Source of the DNA: JAISGQ01 sp045604965
GTDB taxonomy: Bacteria > Bacillota > Clostridia > Oscillospirales > Acutalibacteraceae
NCBI GenBank assembly: GCA_045604965.1
Contig: JAZUPB010000014.1
Span: forward strand, 62,001-126,000
Direction of reading: 5' to 3'
Length of the DNA: 64,000 bases
In this document: in pieces, positions 40,075 to 48,054 of the stretch
How positions within the stretch are numbered: position 1 is the stretch's first letter
Layout of the letters: each line of letters starts with the position of its first letter
Position numbers and translations under genes: made by a program
Notes under the pieces: generated by a model
Database searches by the model: none
What the model was told of the DNA's origin: nothing
What the model saw: only the letters and a program-made list of their open reading frames with translations

Positions 40075-41034
40075 CTAATTTCTGCGCTTAACCGACTGGC
40101 GCTCGACGATCTCACCGCGAACCAACAGTCTGCAGGGAACTGTATTGCCGTCGATAGCGGAAAACAGTGAAAGCACAGCGCTTTCGCTCATCTTTCTGGT
40201 GTCAACGCGGCAGGTGGTGAGCTTTGGTTCGCAGGCAGAGGCAACAGGGGAATCGTCATAACCCACAACAGAGATATCTTCGGGAACACGAATTCCTTTG
40301 CTCCTTAGCTGATCGATAAGACGCACCGCAGTATCATCGCAGTTACAGACAAAAGCATCAGGCAAAGAAGCGGGCAGGGAAACGGTATCAGATAAAATGC
40401 CGTTTCTGCGGTCGGGAATGACCCAATCCGGACGCTGAGGAAGAAGATGCTGGATCACAGCGCGGTGGTAGCCAAGATATCGGTCAAGTATGCTTGTGGT
40501 CTCAAATACAGAGCCTACAAATCCGATATTTCTGTGACCGCAGTCGATAAGATATTTTGTAATGCGATAGCAGTCGTTTGTGTTATCACTTACAATTGAA
40601 GGGGCATCGGACATATCAGAATAGAAATCCAGCAGTACATAAGGTTTGCCGGTATCGGAAATGGTGTTTATGTAGCTGTCTGTAAACTGTCCGAGGAAGA
40701 TAATACCGTCTGAAAGCGAAAAAAGTCCGGGCAGATTGAGGGCGCGCTCATCAGAATCCGAAATTATCTCAAGGGTCGTCAGAGCATCGGAAGCCGCCGC
40801 CGCAATGCTTATTTCGCTGTAAAATCTCGAATAGAAAGTGTTTGTGCCGAAAAAGTGCTCCGGCACAAGAACTCCTATGCTTTTGGGTTTGGCTGTCGGG
40901 GCTTGGGTATAACCGAGCTCGGCAGCTTTTTTCTGTATTTCCGAACGGAGAGACTCGCTTACTCCGTCCTTACCGCCGAGTGCTTTTGAGACCGTAACGG
41001 TACTGACGCCCAAAATCTCGGCGATATCTCTCAT
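40075..41034 (-). CDS. LacI family transcriptional regulator of the mannan operon
   Basis: The 319-residue protein starts at ATG 41032-41034 (AAGGG upstream) directly with the LacI helix-turn-helix MRDIAEILGVSTVTVSKAL. The periplasmic-binding-protein-like effector domain follows (KSIGVLVPEHFF, SIVSDNTNDCYRITKYLIDCGHRNIGFVG, DAFVCNCDDTAVRLIDQLRSKGIRVPEDISVVGYDD). It is the third gene of the GH130-epimerase-lacI operon, so it most likely senses a manno-oligosaccharide or its phosphorylated product and controls that operon. A candidate operator overlaps the operon promoter. Confidence 0.9.
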   Translation of the reverse strand: MRDIAEILGVSTVTVSKALGGKDGVSESLRSEIQKKAAELGYTQAPTAKPKSIGVLVPEHFFGTNTFYSRFYSEISIAAAASDALTTLEIISDSDERALNLPGLFSLSDGIIFLGQFTDSYINTISDTGKPYVLLDFYSDMSDAPSIVSDNTNDCYRITKYLIDCGHRNIGFVGSVFETTSILDRYLGYHRAVIQHLLPQRPDWVIPDRRNGILSDTVSLPASLPDAFVCNCDDTAVRLIDQLRSKGIRVPEDISVVGYDDSPVASACEPKLTTCRVDTRKMSESAVLSLFSAIDGNTVPCRLLVRGEIVERQSVKRRN

Positions 41035-41054
41035 AGAGACCCTTTTCAATTATA

Positions 41055-42335
41055 TCAGTCCTCGTAATTCATATCATCGCCAATGGAGATGGTGAGCTCG
41101 TCACTGCTTTCCGAACCGCCGAAGCGTTCCAGGATCTCGCAGGCCTGCTGCCACTCGACCATTTTAATGCACATTCTGCCGTTATGATACGGACATTTCC
41201 ATTCACCTGCAAGGCAGCCTTCAGAGGGAATTCCGTCATCGGAAACCCCGTTGTACCATTCGCCGCTGCCTTCACGGCGGTCGATGAAATTATCTTGAAT
41301 ATAGTCCCAGATGCCGTATGCGGCACGAAGATATTTCTCATCAAGAGTGCAGAGATATGCGTTGGTAAAGCCGAGAACAGACTCTGCCTGAGCCCACCAG
41401 GTGTGCTCCTGCTCGTTGTCTCCGTCCACAGCATCGCATATAAACGCGCCGCTTTCGGAGATAGCCTTTCCGTAGACCTCTTCGGCAAGGGCAACGGTAA
41501 CATCGTGACATTTGTCAAACAGGGGAGCGTATTTTTTCTCGCTGTCACAGCTTGAAACGGTAACGCCTGCAAGGTCCATAAGCCAGGAGGCTTCGATCTC
41601 GTGGCCGTAAGAGCGGATATCTCCCAGAGGCTCCATATTTTCATCAAAGAAAACATTGAGAGAACGCTTTTCGCTGTTGTATACCTTGCCTGTATATTCC
41701 TCAAGAAGCCAGGCAAGTCTTTCACGCACGCGCTCTTCGCCGCCGGCTTCGAACAGCTCGGCGTAAGCCTCGGCAAGATGCAGTATGGTGTTCATAGTGT
41801 ACTTTGAAATTACGCCGCTTTCGCTGAGACGTATATTTATAACAGGGACAAATGCGTCGGTGAGAGCCTCGTGATAGCGTTCGCCGTCACGGCATTTTGT
41901 CTCGATAATATCGAAAAGTTCCATAGCAAGCTCAAGAGGTTCCTTTTCGCCGCTTGCTCTTGCGTAAGAGGCGAGAGCGTATACGGCAAAGGACTGAGCA
42001 TATGTGTGCTTGCTGATATCGCACATACCGCCATCACGCATAACCGACCAGTAGATTCCGCCGTTCTCCTTATCTATCATCTTATCGCGGATAAATTTAT
42101 AGGCGTGCTCGGCATCCTCAAGAAGCTGGTCGGTTCCGAGCAGCATATAGCTGTTTGAAAAGAACCACAGCACACGGCTCATATATACAGCTCCCTTGTG
42201 TGCTTCCTCATCTATTGCAAGAGAGTAGTCGCGCTGTCCGTAGTAACCGCCCTTCTCTTCGTCACGCATATTGCGCCAGAACGGTATAAGCTGATTTTCC
42301 AGATGCTCAAGCATCCCTTCGGCCATTTGTCTCAT
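41055..42335 (-). CDS. ce: Cellobiose 2-epimerase (AGE family)
   Basis: The 426-residue protein is an (alpha/alpha)6-barrel AGE-family epimerase. Conserved residues of cellobiose 2-epimerases are visible: Arg54 (YMSRVLWFFS), His186 (NTILHLAEAYAEL) and the catalytic pair His245 (RSYGHEIEASWLM) and His384 (EWKCPYHNGRMC). Length and motifs favour cellobiose 2-epimerase over N-acetylglucosamine epimerase. In Ruminococcus it turns beta-1,4-mannobiose into mannosyl-glucose, the substrate for GH130 phosphorolysis. ATG 42335 overlaps the GH130 TGA by one base (TGATG), so expression is coupled. Confidence 0.88.
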   Translation of the reverse strand: MRQMAEGMLEHLENQLIPFWRNMRDEEKGGYYGQRDYSLAIDEEAHKGAVYMSRVLWFFSNSYMLLGTDQLLEDAEHAYKFIRDKMIDKENGGIYWSVMRDGGMCDISKHTYAQSFAVYALASYARASGEKEPLELAMELFDIIETKCRDGERYHEALTDAFVPVINIRLSESGVISKYTMNTILHLAEAYAELFEAGGEERVRERLAWLLEEYTGKVYNSEKRSLNVFFDENMEPLGDIRSYGHEIEASWLMDLAGVTVSSCDSEKKYAPLFDKCHDVTVALAEEVYGKAISESGAFICDAVDGDNEQEHTWWAQAESVLGFTNAYLCTLDEKYLRAAYGIWDYIQDNFIDRREGSGEWYNGVSDDGIPSEGCLAGEWKCPYHNGRMCIKMVEWQQACEILERFGGSESSDELTISIGDDMNYED

Positions 42336-43354
42336 CAGATTCGCCCGCTTTCGGTATCAATTTCGTTTGTAAGACTGTTCTTTATAATATAATCCACTGC
42401 TTCATCGACCGTGGTAAAGGCGACGCCTACGTAAGAGTCGGCAGAGCCATAATAGATAGCTATTCTGCCTGTATCGCCGTCTGTGAGCGCGGCGCAGGGG
42501 AATACAACGCTTGGAACGAAGCCTGTTTCCTCATAGGGCATTTCGGGAGCTAACAGGAAGTTGCGGCAGCGATATTTTACCCTGGAGGGCTCATTTATAT
42601 CCAGGATCGCACCGCCCATTGAATAAACATAACCGCTGCAGGTGTGGCATACACCGTGATAGAACATCAGCCAGCCTTCGCTTGTTTCGATGGGGGCAGC
42701 GCCGCCGCCGATTTTCAGAGACTGCCAGCCTTTGGTAGGAGCCATAACGTGCTTATGCTTGCCCCAGTAGGTGAGATCAGGACTTTCGGAAAGATAAATA
42801 TCACCGAAAGGTGTGTGACCGTTGTCGCTGGGACGGGAAAGCATTACATAGTTGCCGTTTATTCTTCTGGGGAAGAGAACCGCGTTGCGTGTGGGGGGAA
42901 GGAACGGGTTTTCAAGTCTGGTGTAGGTTTTGAAATCCTTTGTCTTGGCAACGCCGATAGCAGGACTGTAAAAGTCGGTGCACCACATAACAAGATACCA
43001 GCCGTCATCAATAGGGACCACTCTTGGGTCATAGGCATATCTCGGCTGGAAGGGCTTGCCCTCTTCGTCGATAAAGGAAATGGGCTCTTCCTCGAAATCC
43101 CAGTTGATGCCGTCGCGGCTGCGGCCTGTGTAAAGACGGGAAATTCCATCGCAGCCGTCGCCTCTGAAAACGCCTGCAAATGCACCCTCAAAGGGTATTA
43201 ATGCGCTGTTGAATATTCTGTCAACGTCCTTTATGGGGTGACGCTTGGTTATGGGGTTTTTGCTGTATCTCCATACAGGGCGGTCATAACCCTCGGGCTT
43301 GTCCTCCCAGGGAATGTTGGGGAGAGAGGCGCAATTTATAAGCTTTACGGACAT
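42335..43354 (-). CDS. GH130 beta-1,4-mannoside phosphorylase
   Basis: The 339-residue five-bladed beta-propeller protein shows GH130 motifs: FNSALIPFEGAFAGVFRGDG, RYAYDPRVVPIDDGWYL (candidate catalytic Asp109), NAVLFPRRINGNYVMLSRPS (phosphate-contact Arg), GGGAAPIETSEGWLMFYHG. The enzyme cleaves beta-1,4-mannosidic bonds with phosphate to give alpha-mannose 1-phosphate. The length is nearer the GH130_2 manno-oligosaccharide phosphorylases than the about 390-residue mannosyl-glucose phosphorylases, but this is judged by length alone. It is the first gene of the operon with epimerase and LacI regulator. AAGGAGG precedes the ATG. Confidence 0.9.
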   Translation of the reverse strand: MSVKLINCASLPNIPWEDKPEGYDRPVWRYSKNPITKRHPIKDVDRIFNSALIPFEGAFAGVFRGDGCDGISRLYTGRSRDGINWDFEEEPISFIDEEGKPFQPRYAYDPRVVPIDDGWYLVMWCTDFYSPAIGVAKTKDFKTYTRLENPFLPPTRNAVLFPRRINGNYVMLSRPSDNGHTPFGDIYLSESPDLTYWGKHKHVMAPTKGWQSLKIGGGAAPIETSEGWLMFYHGVCHTCSGYVYSMGGAILDINEPSRVKYRCRNFLLAPEMPYEETGFVPSVVFPCAALTDGDTGRIAIYYGSADSYVGVAFTTVDEAVDYIIKNSLTNEIDTESGRI

Positions 43355-43367
43355 TTACATCCTCCTT

Positions 43368-43394
43368 AACTAATTGATTACTTAATTGTTAGTT
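43368..43394. promoter_or_regulatory. Candidate LacI operator of the mannan operon
   Basis: AACTAA (43368-43373) and TTAGTT (43389-43394) are inverted arms around an AT-rich centre with further partial symmetry. It overlaps the -10 box and expected start of transcription of the GH130 operon, a normal repressor position. The CG centre of classic LacI operators is missing. Confidence 0.35.
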
Positions 43395-43419
43395 TACAAT
43401 AAGGGAAAGAAAAAGTCAA
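43391..43419 (-). promoter_or_regulatory. SigA promoter of the GH130-epimerase-lacI operon
   Basis: On the minus strand TTGACT (43414-43419) and TAAACT (43391-43396) are 17 bp apart. Confidence 0.65.
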
Positions 43420-43520
43420 TTTGACGTATTTGATAAACTTGCGGCGGCAATATTACAAATATCGCACAAAAAAGAAGAGAAACAGTTGCGCGATTTGTCT
43501 GTGAATTATTCCGTAAACCC

Positions 43521-43549
43521 TTTACCTGTATGCAAAAAAACATTATAAT
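43521..43549 (+). promoter_or_regulatory. SigA promoter of the YcxB-like gene
   Basis: TTTACC (43521-43526) and TATAAT (43544-43549) are 17 bp apart. Confidence 0.65.
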
Positions 43550-43614
43550 GCTCTTGAAAAGATATATGATCAGGTGAGGCAACTCAAATCACAGGAAAGA
43601 GGTACTTTAGACCA

Positions 43615-44175
43615 ATGAATTTGAAATATGTAAATAAATACGAATACACAGAGGATATGTGCGAGAGAGCGTCCAAGTATGTTTATTACAGACGGACTTT
43701 CGCTGTAGTAATGCACATTCTGCTTATATTGATAAGCATAGCGGGAACGACATTTACAGTGTACTATCTGGCAGGGGGAATTGAACCGCCGTATCACTAT
43801 TCCACCTACATTTTCTACTCGCTGGCACCCATCGCAGCGGAAATTGCCGTATTTGTAAAGTACAGAAAAATGATCGAGCAGGAAAAATCCCTTCTGAAGG
43901 GCGAAAAGGTCGAAATAACGGTGAGCGCCGATGATGACAGGCTTACAGAAACAATAGACGGAGAAACAAAGGCGGAAAGCGATCTGCTGGAAATCGAAAA
44001 AGTGTATGATTGCGGAGACTTTTTCCTGGTCACAGCACTGGCGGGAGAATACTACATATTCAAAAAAGGCTGTTTTATAGAAGGAGATGAAAACAAATTC
44101 GTTTCCGATATAAGAAACTGCGTAAAAATCACCCGTAAAAAAGCAATAGAAAACAGCAAACCGAAGCAAGTATAA
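43615..44175 (+). CDS. YcxB-like membrane protein
   Basis: The 186-residue protein has two N-terminal membrane helices (about 29-52 and 62-82) and a cytoplasmic C-terminal domain of about 100 residues: KVEITVSADDDRLTETIDGETKAESDLLEIEKVYDCGDFFLVTALAGEYYIFKKGCF. This layout, with the strand pairs ending in a hydrophobic EIEKV-YDCGDFFLV segment, resembles the YcxB-like family, of unknown function. AGGAAAGAGG lies upstream of the ATG at longer spacing than usual. It has its own promoter, divergent from the GH130 operon. Confidence 0.65.
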   Translation: MNLKYVNKYEYTEDMCERASKYVYYRRTFAVVMHILLILISIAGTTFTVYYLAGGIEPPYHYSTYIFYSLAPIAAEIAVFVKYRKMIEQEKSLLKGEKVEITVSADDDRLTETIDGETKAESDLLEIEKVYDCGDFFLVTALAGEYYIFKKGCFIEGDENKFVSDIRNCVKITRKKAIENSKPKQV

Positions 44176-44214
44176 ACAAATAGTGAATCCGATGATAACT
44201 TACAGTTAAATCTA

Positions 44215-44243
44215 TTGCGAAGATGCCGAAAATAATGTAAAAT
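44215..44243 (+). promoter_or_regulatory. Candidate promoter of the VanW gene
   Basis: TTGCGA (44215-44220) and TAAAAT (44238-44243) are 17 bp apart. A second TATAAT overlaps at 44243-44248 without a matching -35 box. Confidence 0.5.
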
Positions 44244-44295
44244 ATAATCCTATCCTATGAAAGGAGAAGCTTGTAATCAAGCAGGGTCAGATATA

Positions 44296-46791
44296 ATGAA
44301 CAACAACGGCAGATATAACAGATCCGGCAGACCTGCACCTCAGGGTACATACGGCCGTCCGTCATACGACTATAATGATGTATACGGCAGACGTGCTCAG
44401 CGTTCTGATGTTTCAGGAATGATGCAGACGGATAATTATAAAAGTATGAGAAGCGGTTCTCTTGATTCTCTTGAGGATGACTTTGAGGATATCAAGCCCC
44501 AGCGAGTGCCTGCGAGAAGGGCAGATCCAAATGGAGACAGCGGTACACCTGCAGCTGTCAATACCCCTGCACGTCCTGCACCGCCTCCGAGAGAAGAGTA
44601 TCTTTTTGATGAGTTTGACAGCGACTTCGGAGATTCAGGACTTTCCGACGATGGATTTCAGGATGATTTCGCTGATTTCGGATATGGCTTCGATTCCTTC
44701 GAACCTCAAATAAGTGCGGCAGGAAAAGGAGCAGCGCGCAGTCTTGACGAATACCGCGCTATGAGGCAGGAACAGGATTATACCGTAAGGGAAAATGTTC
44801 CGTCCCGTGCACCGGCAAGAGCACCTCAGCCTGCATTTTCAGATTTTGACGATGATTTTGGCGATAGCGGCTTTGATGATGATTTTGACGATGGATTCAG
44901 TGCGCCGCGCGCAGGAAGAGCTTCTGCAGCAGCGTTCGCAGCCGATGGCGGTTTTGACAGCGGTTTTACCGATGATTTTGAGGATGATTTCGATGCGCCG
45001 CCGGCACCGGCGGCACGCAGACCTATGCCACCTCAGAGACCGATGCCTCCGCAGTCGCGTCCTGCACCTCCCCAGAGACCGATGCCTCCGTCACAGGGTC
45101 GTCCGATGCCTCCGTCAAGAGGCTATGACAATCTTTCTGCAGAGCAGAGAGATCTGGTAGACCGAAGACCTCAGGGAATGCCTGAGTTTTATGCTCAGTT
45201 CCTTGTAAGCGGTGAGGCGGACGAACGCCGCCGTGCAAAAATGGCAAACGCCAATCGCTCTAAGATGAGACGCATTGCGGCTATAGCGGCAGGATGTGTG
45301 GCGGCAGTTGCTATAATCGTTACGGCTTCCGTAATAATTGCATCAAAGCCCAAAAATCCCATTGAGGTAAGAGCAGGCTTTGAGGAAGTGGATAGCTCGA
45401 TCCTGTATTCAATGCTCAAGGAGAGCGTGGACGAAAAGCTCAGTGACGAAAGCGTAAGTATTGATGTAAACGGCACCGATCATACAATAAAGCTTTCCGA
45501 TTACGACTTTGCCTATGCTGCGCCGGGAACACCGGAGGTCAGCTATCTCGATATAATATCAGGAACCGAAATAATAGGCAAAGAATCACTGGTCTCGGAT
45601 GGTTCGATAATCTGCAACGAGACTAAAATAAAGAAGCTCCTTACCGACCTTGCTGCAACACAGGGAGACACTATGGTCGAGCCGTACTACACAATTGAAG
45701 GCGATCAGCTCGTTGTTAACGCAGGCAAAAACGGAGTAGGTATAGAGTACGAGGAGTTCCTGACCGATCTCAAGAGCTGTGTGCGCAGCGGCAGCGGCTC
45801 TGTTTCGGCAAATGTTCATATAATAGAAGCTCCCGATGTAGATATGGACAAGATCCATAAGGAAGTCGTGTGTGAACCAAAAAACGCTTCAACCACGACT
45901 TCAGCAACAGGCGAAATGGTTTTCGTACCGGAGATAGTTGGCAAGCAGTTCGACCTTGACTCTGCAAAGAAACTGGTCTCCGCAGGTGGCGAAAAGTGGT
46001 CCATTACAATGGCACTTACTGAACCGGAGATTTCTCTTGTAGAACTTCGCGCACCCTACTGTCTTGACAAGCTTTCATCTTGGGCGTCGAAGTTTGACAG
46101 CTCCAGCAATAAAGCTCGTGCAGCCAATATCGCACTTGCCGCAAGCAGCATCAACGGCACCGTTATCCAGCCCGGTGAAAAGATAAGCTTCAATAAAATC
46201 GTGGGTGAAAGAACGGTCGAAAAAGGCTATTCTTACGCTACTGTTTACACCTCCGAAGGTGCAGACACAGGCGTCGGCGGCGGTATCTGTCAGGTTTCGT
46301 CCACAATGTATTATACCGCGCTGCTCTGTAACCTTTATATTCCCAAGGAAGAAAACAAGGAAGAGCCGGGCAGAATAAACCACGCATATGCAGTCGGATA
46401 TATGGAAGTCGTAGGAACAGATGCTACCGTATCCTATCCCTGGCCTGACCTGTATATCGTAAATAATAAGGAATACCCCGTAAAGATAGTTATGTATGTA
46501 GAGGGCGATTACCTCCACTGCGAATATTGGGGTACAGCAGATGGAATAACCTGTGTCATCAAGTCCAACAACTCGAATTACGTTGCACCCTCAAAAATAT
46601 ATAAGCACGCAACAGCAACAAAAACAGGAAAGACCATTGGTGCAGCAGGCTACACCTCCACAACATACCGCTATGTTTATAAGGACGGCGAATATCAGTA
46701 CAGAAGCAAGGAAGCAACAAGTACGTACAAGCCCCTTAATATAGTAGTATATACAGACACACTTCCGGCAGGAGCAAGCTGGGCAGATTAA
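44296..46791 (+). CDS. VanW family membrane protein with disordered Asp/Phe-rich N-terminus
   Basis: The product is about 831 residues if ATG 44296 (MNNNGRYNRSGRPAP) is used; an in-frame ATG at 44257 carries the sequence AAAGGAG inside its own first codons, so the start is uncertain. Residues about 1-310 are disordered: repeated acidic-aromatic blocks (DDFGDSGFDDDFDDGF) followed by a proline/arginine/methionine section (RPMPPQRPMPP). One membrane helix lies at about 326-346. The outer part contains a YabE/PG-binding-4-type domain and a VanW domain (about 606-755: INGTVIQPGEKISFN, GGGICQVSSTMYYTALLC). VanW proteins are linked to glycopeptide-resistance clusters and the envelope; the activity is unknown. 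It is monocistronic. Confidence 0.88.
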   Translation: MNNNGRYNRSGRPAPQGTYGRPSYDYNDVYGRRAQRSDVSGMMQTDNYKSMRSGSLDSLEDDFEDIKPQRVPARRADPNGDSGTPAAVNTPARPAPPPREEYLFDEFDSDFGDSGLSDDGFQDDFADFGYGFDSFEPQISAAGKGAARSLDEYRAMRQEQDYTVRENVPSRAPARAPQPAFSDFDDDFGDSGFDDDFDDGFSAPRAGRASAAAFAADGGFDSGFTDDFEDDFDAPPAPAARRPMPPQRPMPPQSRPAPPQRPMPPSQGRPMPPSRGYDNLSAEQRDLVDRRPQGMPEFYAQFLVSGEADERRRAKMANANRSKMRRIAAIAAGCVAAVAIIVTASVIIASKPKNPIEVRAGFEEVDSSILYSMLKESVDEKLSDESVSIDVNGTDHTIKLSDYDFAYAAPGTPEVSYLDIISGTEIIGKESLVSDGSIICNETKIKKLLTDLAATQGDTMVEPYYTIEGDQLVVNAGKNGVGIEYEEFLTDLKSCVRSGSGSVSANVHIIEAPDVDMDKIHKEVVCEPKNASTTTSATGEMVFVPEIVGKQFDLDSAKKLVSAGGEKWSITMALTEPEISLVELRAPYCLDKLSSWASKFDSSSNKARAANIALAASSINGTVIQPGEKISFNKIVGERTVEKGYSYATVYTSEGADTGVGGGICQVSSTMYYTALLCNLYIPKEENKEEPGRINHAYAVGYMEVVGTDATVSYPWPDLYIVNNKEYPVKIVMYVEGDYLHCEYWGTADGITCVIKSNNSNYVAPSKIYKHATATKTGKTIGAAGYTSTTYRYVYKDGEYQYRSKEATSTYKPLNIVVYTDTLPAGASWAD

Positions 46792-46797
46792 AAGCAG

Positions 46798-46827
46798 AAG
46801 ACCTCTCCGATAAAACGGAGAGGTCTT
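46798..46827 (+). terminator. Terminator of the VanW gene
   Basis: AAGACCTCTCCG and CGGAGAGGTCTT pair, loop ATAAAA, followed by TTTGTG. Confidence 0.92.
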
Positions 46828-46845
46828 TTTGTGTGAATAATTTAC

Positions 46846-46874
46846 TTGACATATGAAAGAATATGAAATATAAT
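46846..46874 (+). promoter_or_regulatory. Perfect-consensus SigA promoter of the HTH gene
   Basis: TTGACA (46846-46851), a 17-bp spacer and TATAAT (46869-46874) match the consensus at all 12 positions. Confidence 0.93.
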
Positions 46875-46900
46875 GAAACTGAAATAAAAGGAGGGTTAAC

Positions 46901-47362
46901 ATGCTGGAATTTGATAAGCTATATACCGTTGAGGATGTAGCGCAGAAAACAGGACTTACAGACAGAACGATAAGAAATTATCTGAAGGATGGAAGACTCA
47001 AAGGAAAAAAGATCGGCGGTCAATGGAGATTTACTGCAGACGATATCGAAGCTCTGTTTTTCACTCCGGGCGAAGAGAAAGAATCCGAAAACAATGAGCT
47101 CGGAGAATTTCTTGCATCTTCCTGCGAGAACAATAACCCTGATGTTTATGCAGTGGCAGAGTATAAGTGCGAACGTGGACAGGCGAAGGATCTGGCGGCA
47201 AGGATATGCGCAGAGATAGATAACCCTGCCAACGGATATGCAGGGGGTAAGTTTGACTATATATATAATGAAAATGAGCAGCGGGCAAGATATACCATTC
47301 GCGGAGGGGCGGATTTTGTTGCTGCAATGCTCAAGATCATAAAAAAACAGACTCGCAAGTAG
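46901..47362 (+). CDS. Excisionase/MerR-type helix-turn-helix protein
   Basis: The 153-residue protein has an N-terminal HTH_17-type winged helix (KLYTVEDVAQKTGLTDRTIRNYLKDGRLKGKKIGGQWRFTADDIEALFF, about 6-54). The C-terminal domain (about 70-150, DVYAVAEYKCERGQAKDLAARICAEI ... YIYNENEQRARYTIRGGADFVAAMLKII) looks like a small alpha/beta ligand or dimerisation domain. It is probably a DNA-binding regulator; nothing suggests a phage or integrase nearby. GGAGGGT precedes the ATG. The perfect promoter suggests steady expression. Confidence 0.8.
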   Translation: MLEFDKLYTVEDVAQKTGLTDRTIRNYLKDGRLKGKKIGGQWRFTADDIEALFFTPGEEKESENNELGEFLASSCENNNPDVYAVAEYKCERGQAKDLAARICAEIDNPANGYAGGKFDYIYNENEQRARYTIRGGADFVAAMLKIIKKQTRK

Positions 47363-47366
47363 TGAT

Positions 47367-47402
47367 ATATATAATAGTATAAAGGACATATATAATAGTA
47401 TA
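47367..47402 (+). repeat. Tandem 15-bp AT-rich repeat
   Basis: ATATATAATAGTATA occurs at 47367-47381 and 47388-47402, a 21-bp period (two helical turns), directly after the HTH gene stop. It could be a paired protein-binding site or a duplicated -10-like element. Confidence 0.6.
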
Positions 47403-47407
47403 GAAAA

Positions 47408-47450
47408 ATACGGTGAAGATCAGATTATAGGAGCCTGATTTTCACCGTAT
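47408..47450 (+). terminator. Stem-loop after the HTH gene
   Basis: ATACGGTGAAGATCAG pairs over 16 positions (one G-U) with CTGATTTTCACCGTAT, loop of 11 nt. Only CTGCTTAATAAT follows, so termination is uncertain. Confidence 0.5.
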
Positions 47451-47697
47451 CTGCTTAATAATAGGCCAAACAAAATTAAAATGCTTAAAAAATGCTTAAA
47501 CATATAATTCGGAAAGTAACATATAAGGGTGGTTCGGGCACAAAAAAACGACAACTTTTAGTGATTGCAAGGAAATAACCCCCAAATATGGGGTGAAAAG
47601 ATGTTAAATCAAGCAGAGCTAGAAATAAAACTTAGTTAACAAACAAGGTTGCGTTGTATTAATTTCGTGAGAATTCAAAATTTTTTAATAATTATAG
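47451..47697. other. AT-rich intergenic region without recognised genes
   Basis: I see no supported coding frame here. It contains a close direct repeat of AAATGCTTAAA (around 47480-47500) and a small CCCC/GGGG hairpin near 47580. It may hold further control sites for the transporter operon. Confidence 0.4.
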
Positions 47698-47726
47698 TTG
47701 AAATCAGAATAACAATCAGCTATAAT
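47698..47726 (+). promoter_or_regulatory. Distal promoter of the sugar ABC transporter
   Basis: TTGAAA (47698-47703) and TATAAT (47721-47726) are 17 bp apart. A CAGGCG/CGCCTG hairpin follows at about 47738-47764. Confidence 0.7.
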
Positions 47727-47861
47727 ATAGTCACAGTGCAGGCGAAGCGAATAAAAAACGCCTGAGAAAACAAACACGTTCCATATAAGATCGTAAAAAG
47801 GGTTTAACCAGACATCGTAAAATGTCGCAAAAAAAAATCCGAAAAAACTTCTTAAAAATAG

Positions 47862-47890
47862 TTGATTTTGTTGGGCGAACGTGTTAATAT
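47862..47890 (+). promoter_or_regulatory. Proximal promoter of the sugar ABC transporter
   Basis: TTGATT (47862-47867) and TAATAT (47885-47890) are 17 bp apart, giving a leader of about 155 nt. Confidence 0.5.
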
Positions 47891-47896
47891 CTTCTT

Positions 47897-48038
47897 GGAC
47901 TTTCCCAAAGGGAGGAAAAAAGTCCATCCAAAATCGGGTATAAGTCATATGGGAGAGCTGATGCTCCGAAATGGCGTGGTGAACCAGTTCGGTTCAAAAG
48001 CTTCCTTGATGACTAAACCATATCAGTCATAATTTAAA
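47897..48038 (+). promoter_or_regulatory. Structured 5' leader of the sugar ABC transporter
   Basis: Four short stems are visible in a row: GGACTT/AAGTCC with an inner CCC/GGG, GGAG/CTCC, GAACC/GGTTC, and ATGACT/AGTCAT, the last ending about 10 nt before the AGGAGG site. I match it to no known riboswitch class. It may stabilise the message or sense a signal. Confidence 0.4.
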
Positions 48039-48054
48039 CTAGGAGGAAAAATTC

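Noticed and set aside
46901..47362. HTH gene as a phage excisionase
   Set aside because: No integrase, att-like repeat or phage gene is nearby, and the promoter is a housekeeping type.
47897..48038. Known riboswitch (glycine, c-di-GMP, TPP, THF types considered)
   Set aside because: None of the conserved cores of these classes could be matched by eye, so it is reported only as a structured leader.
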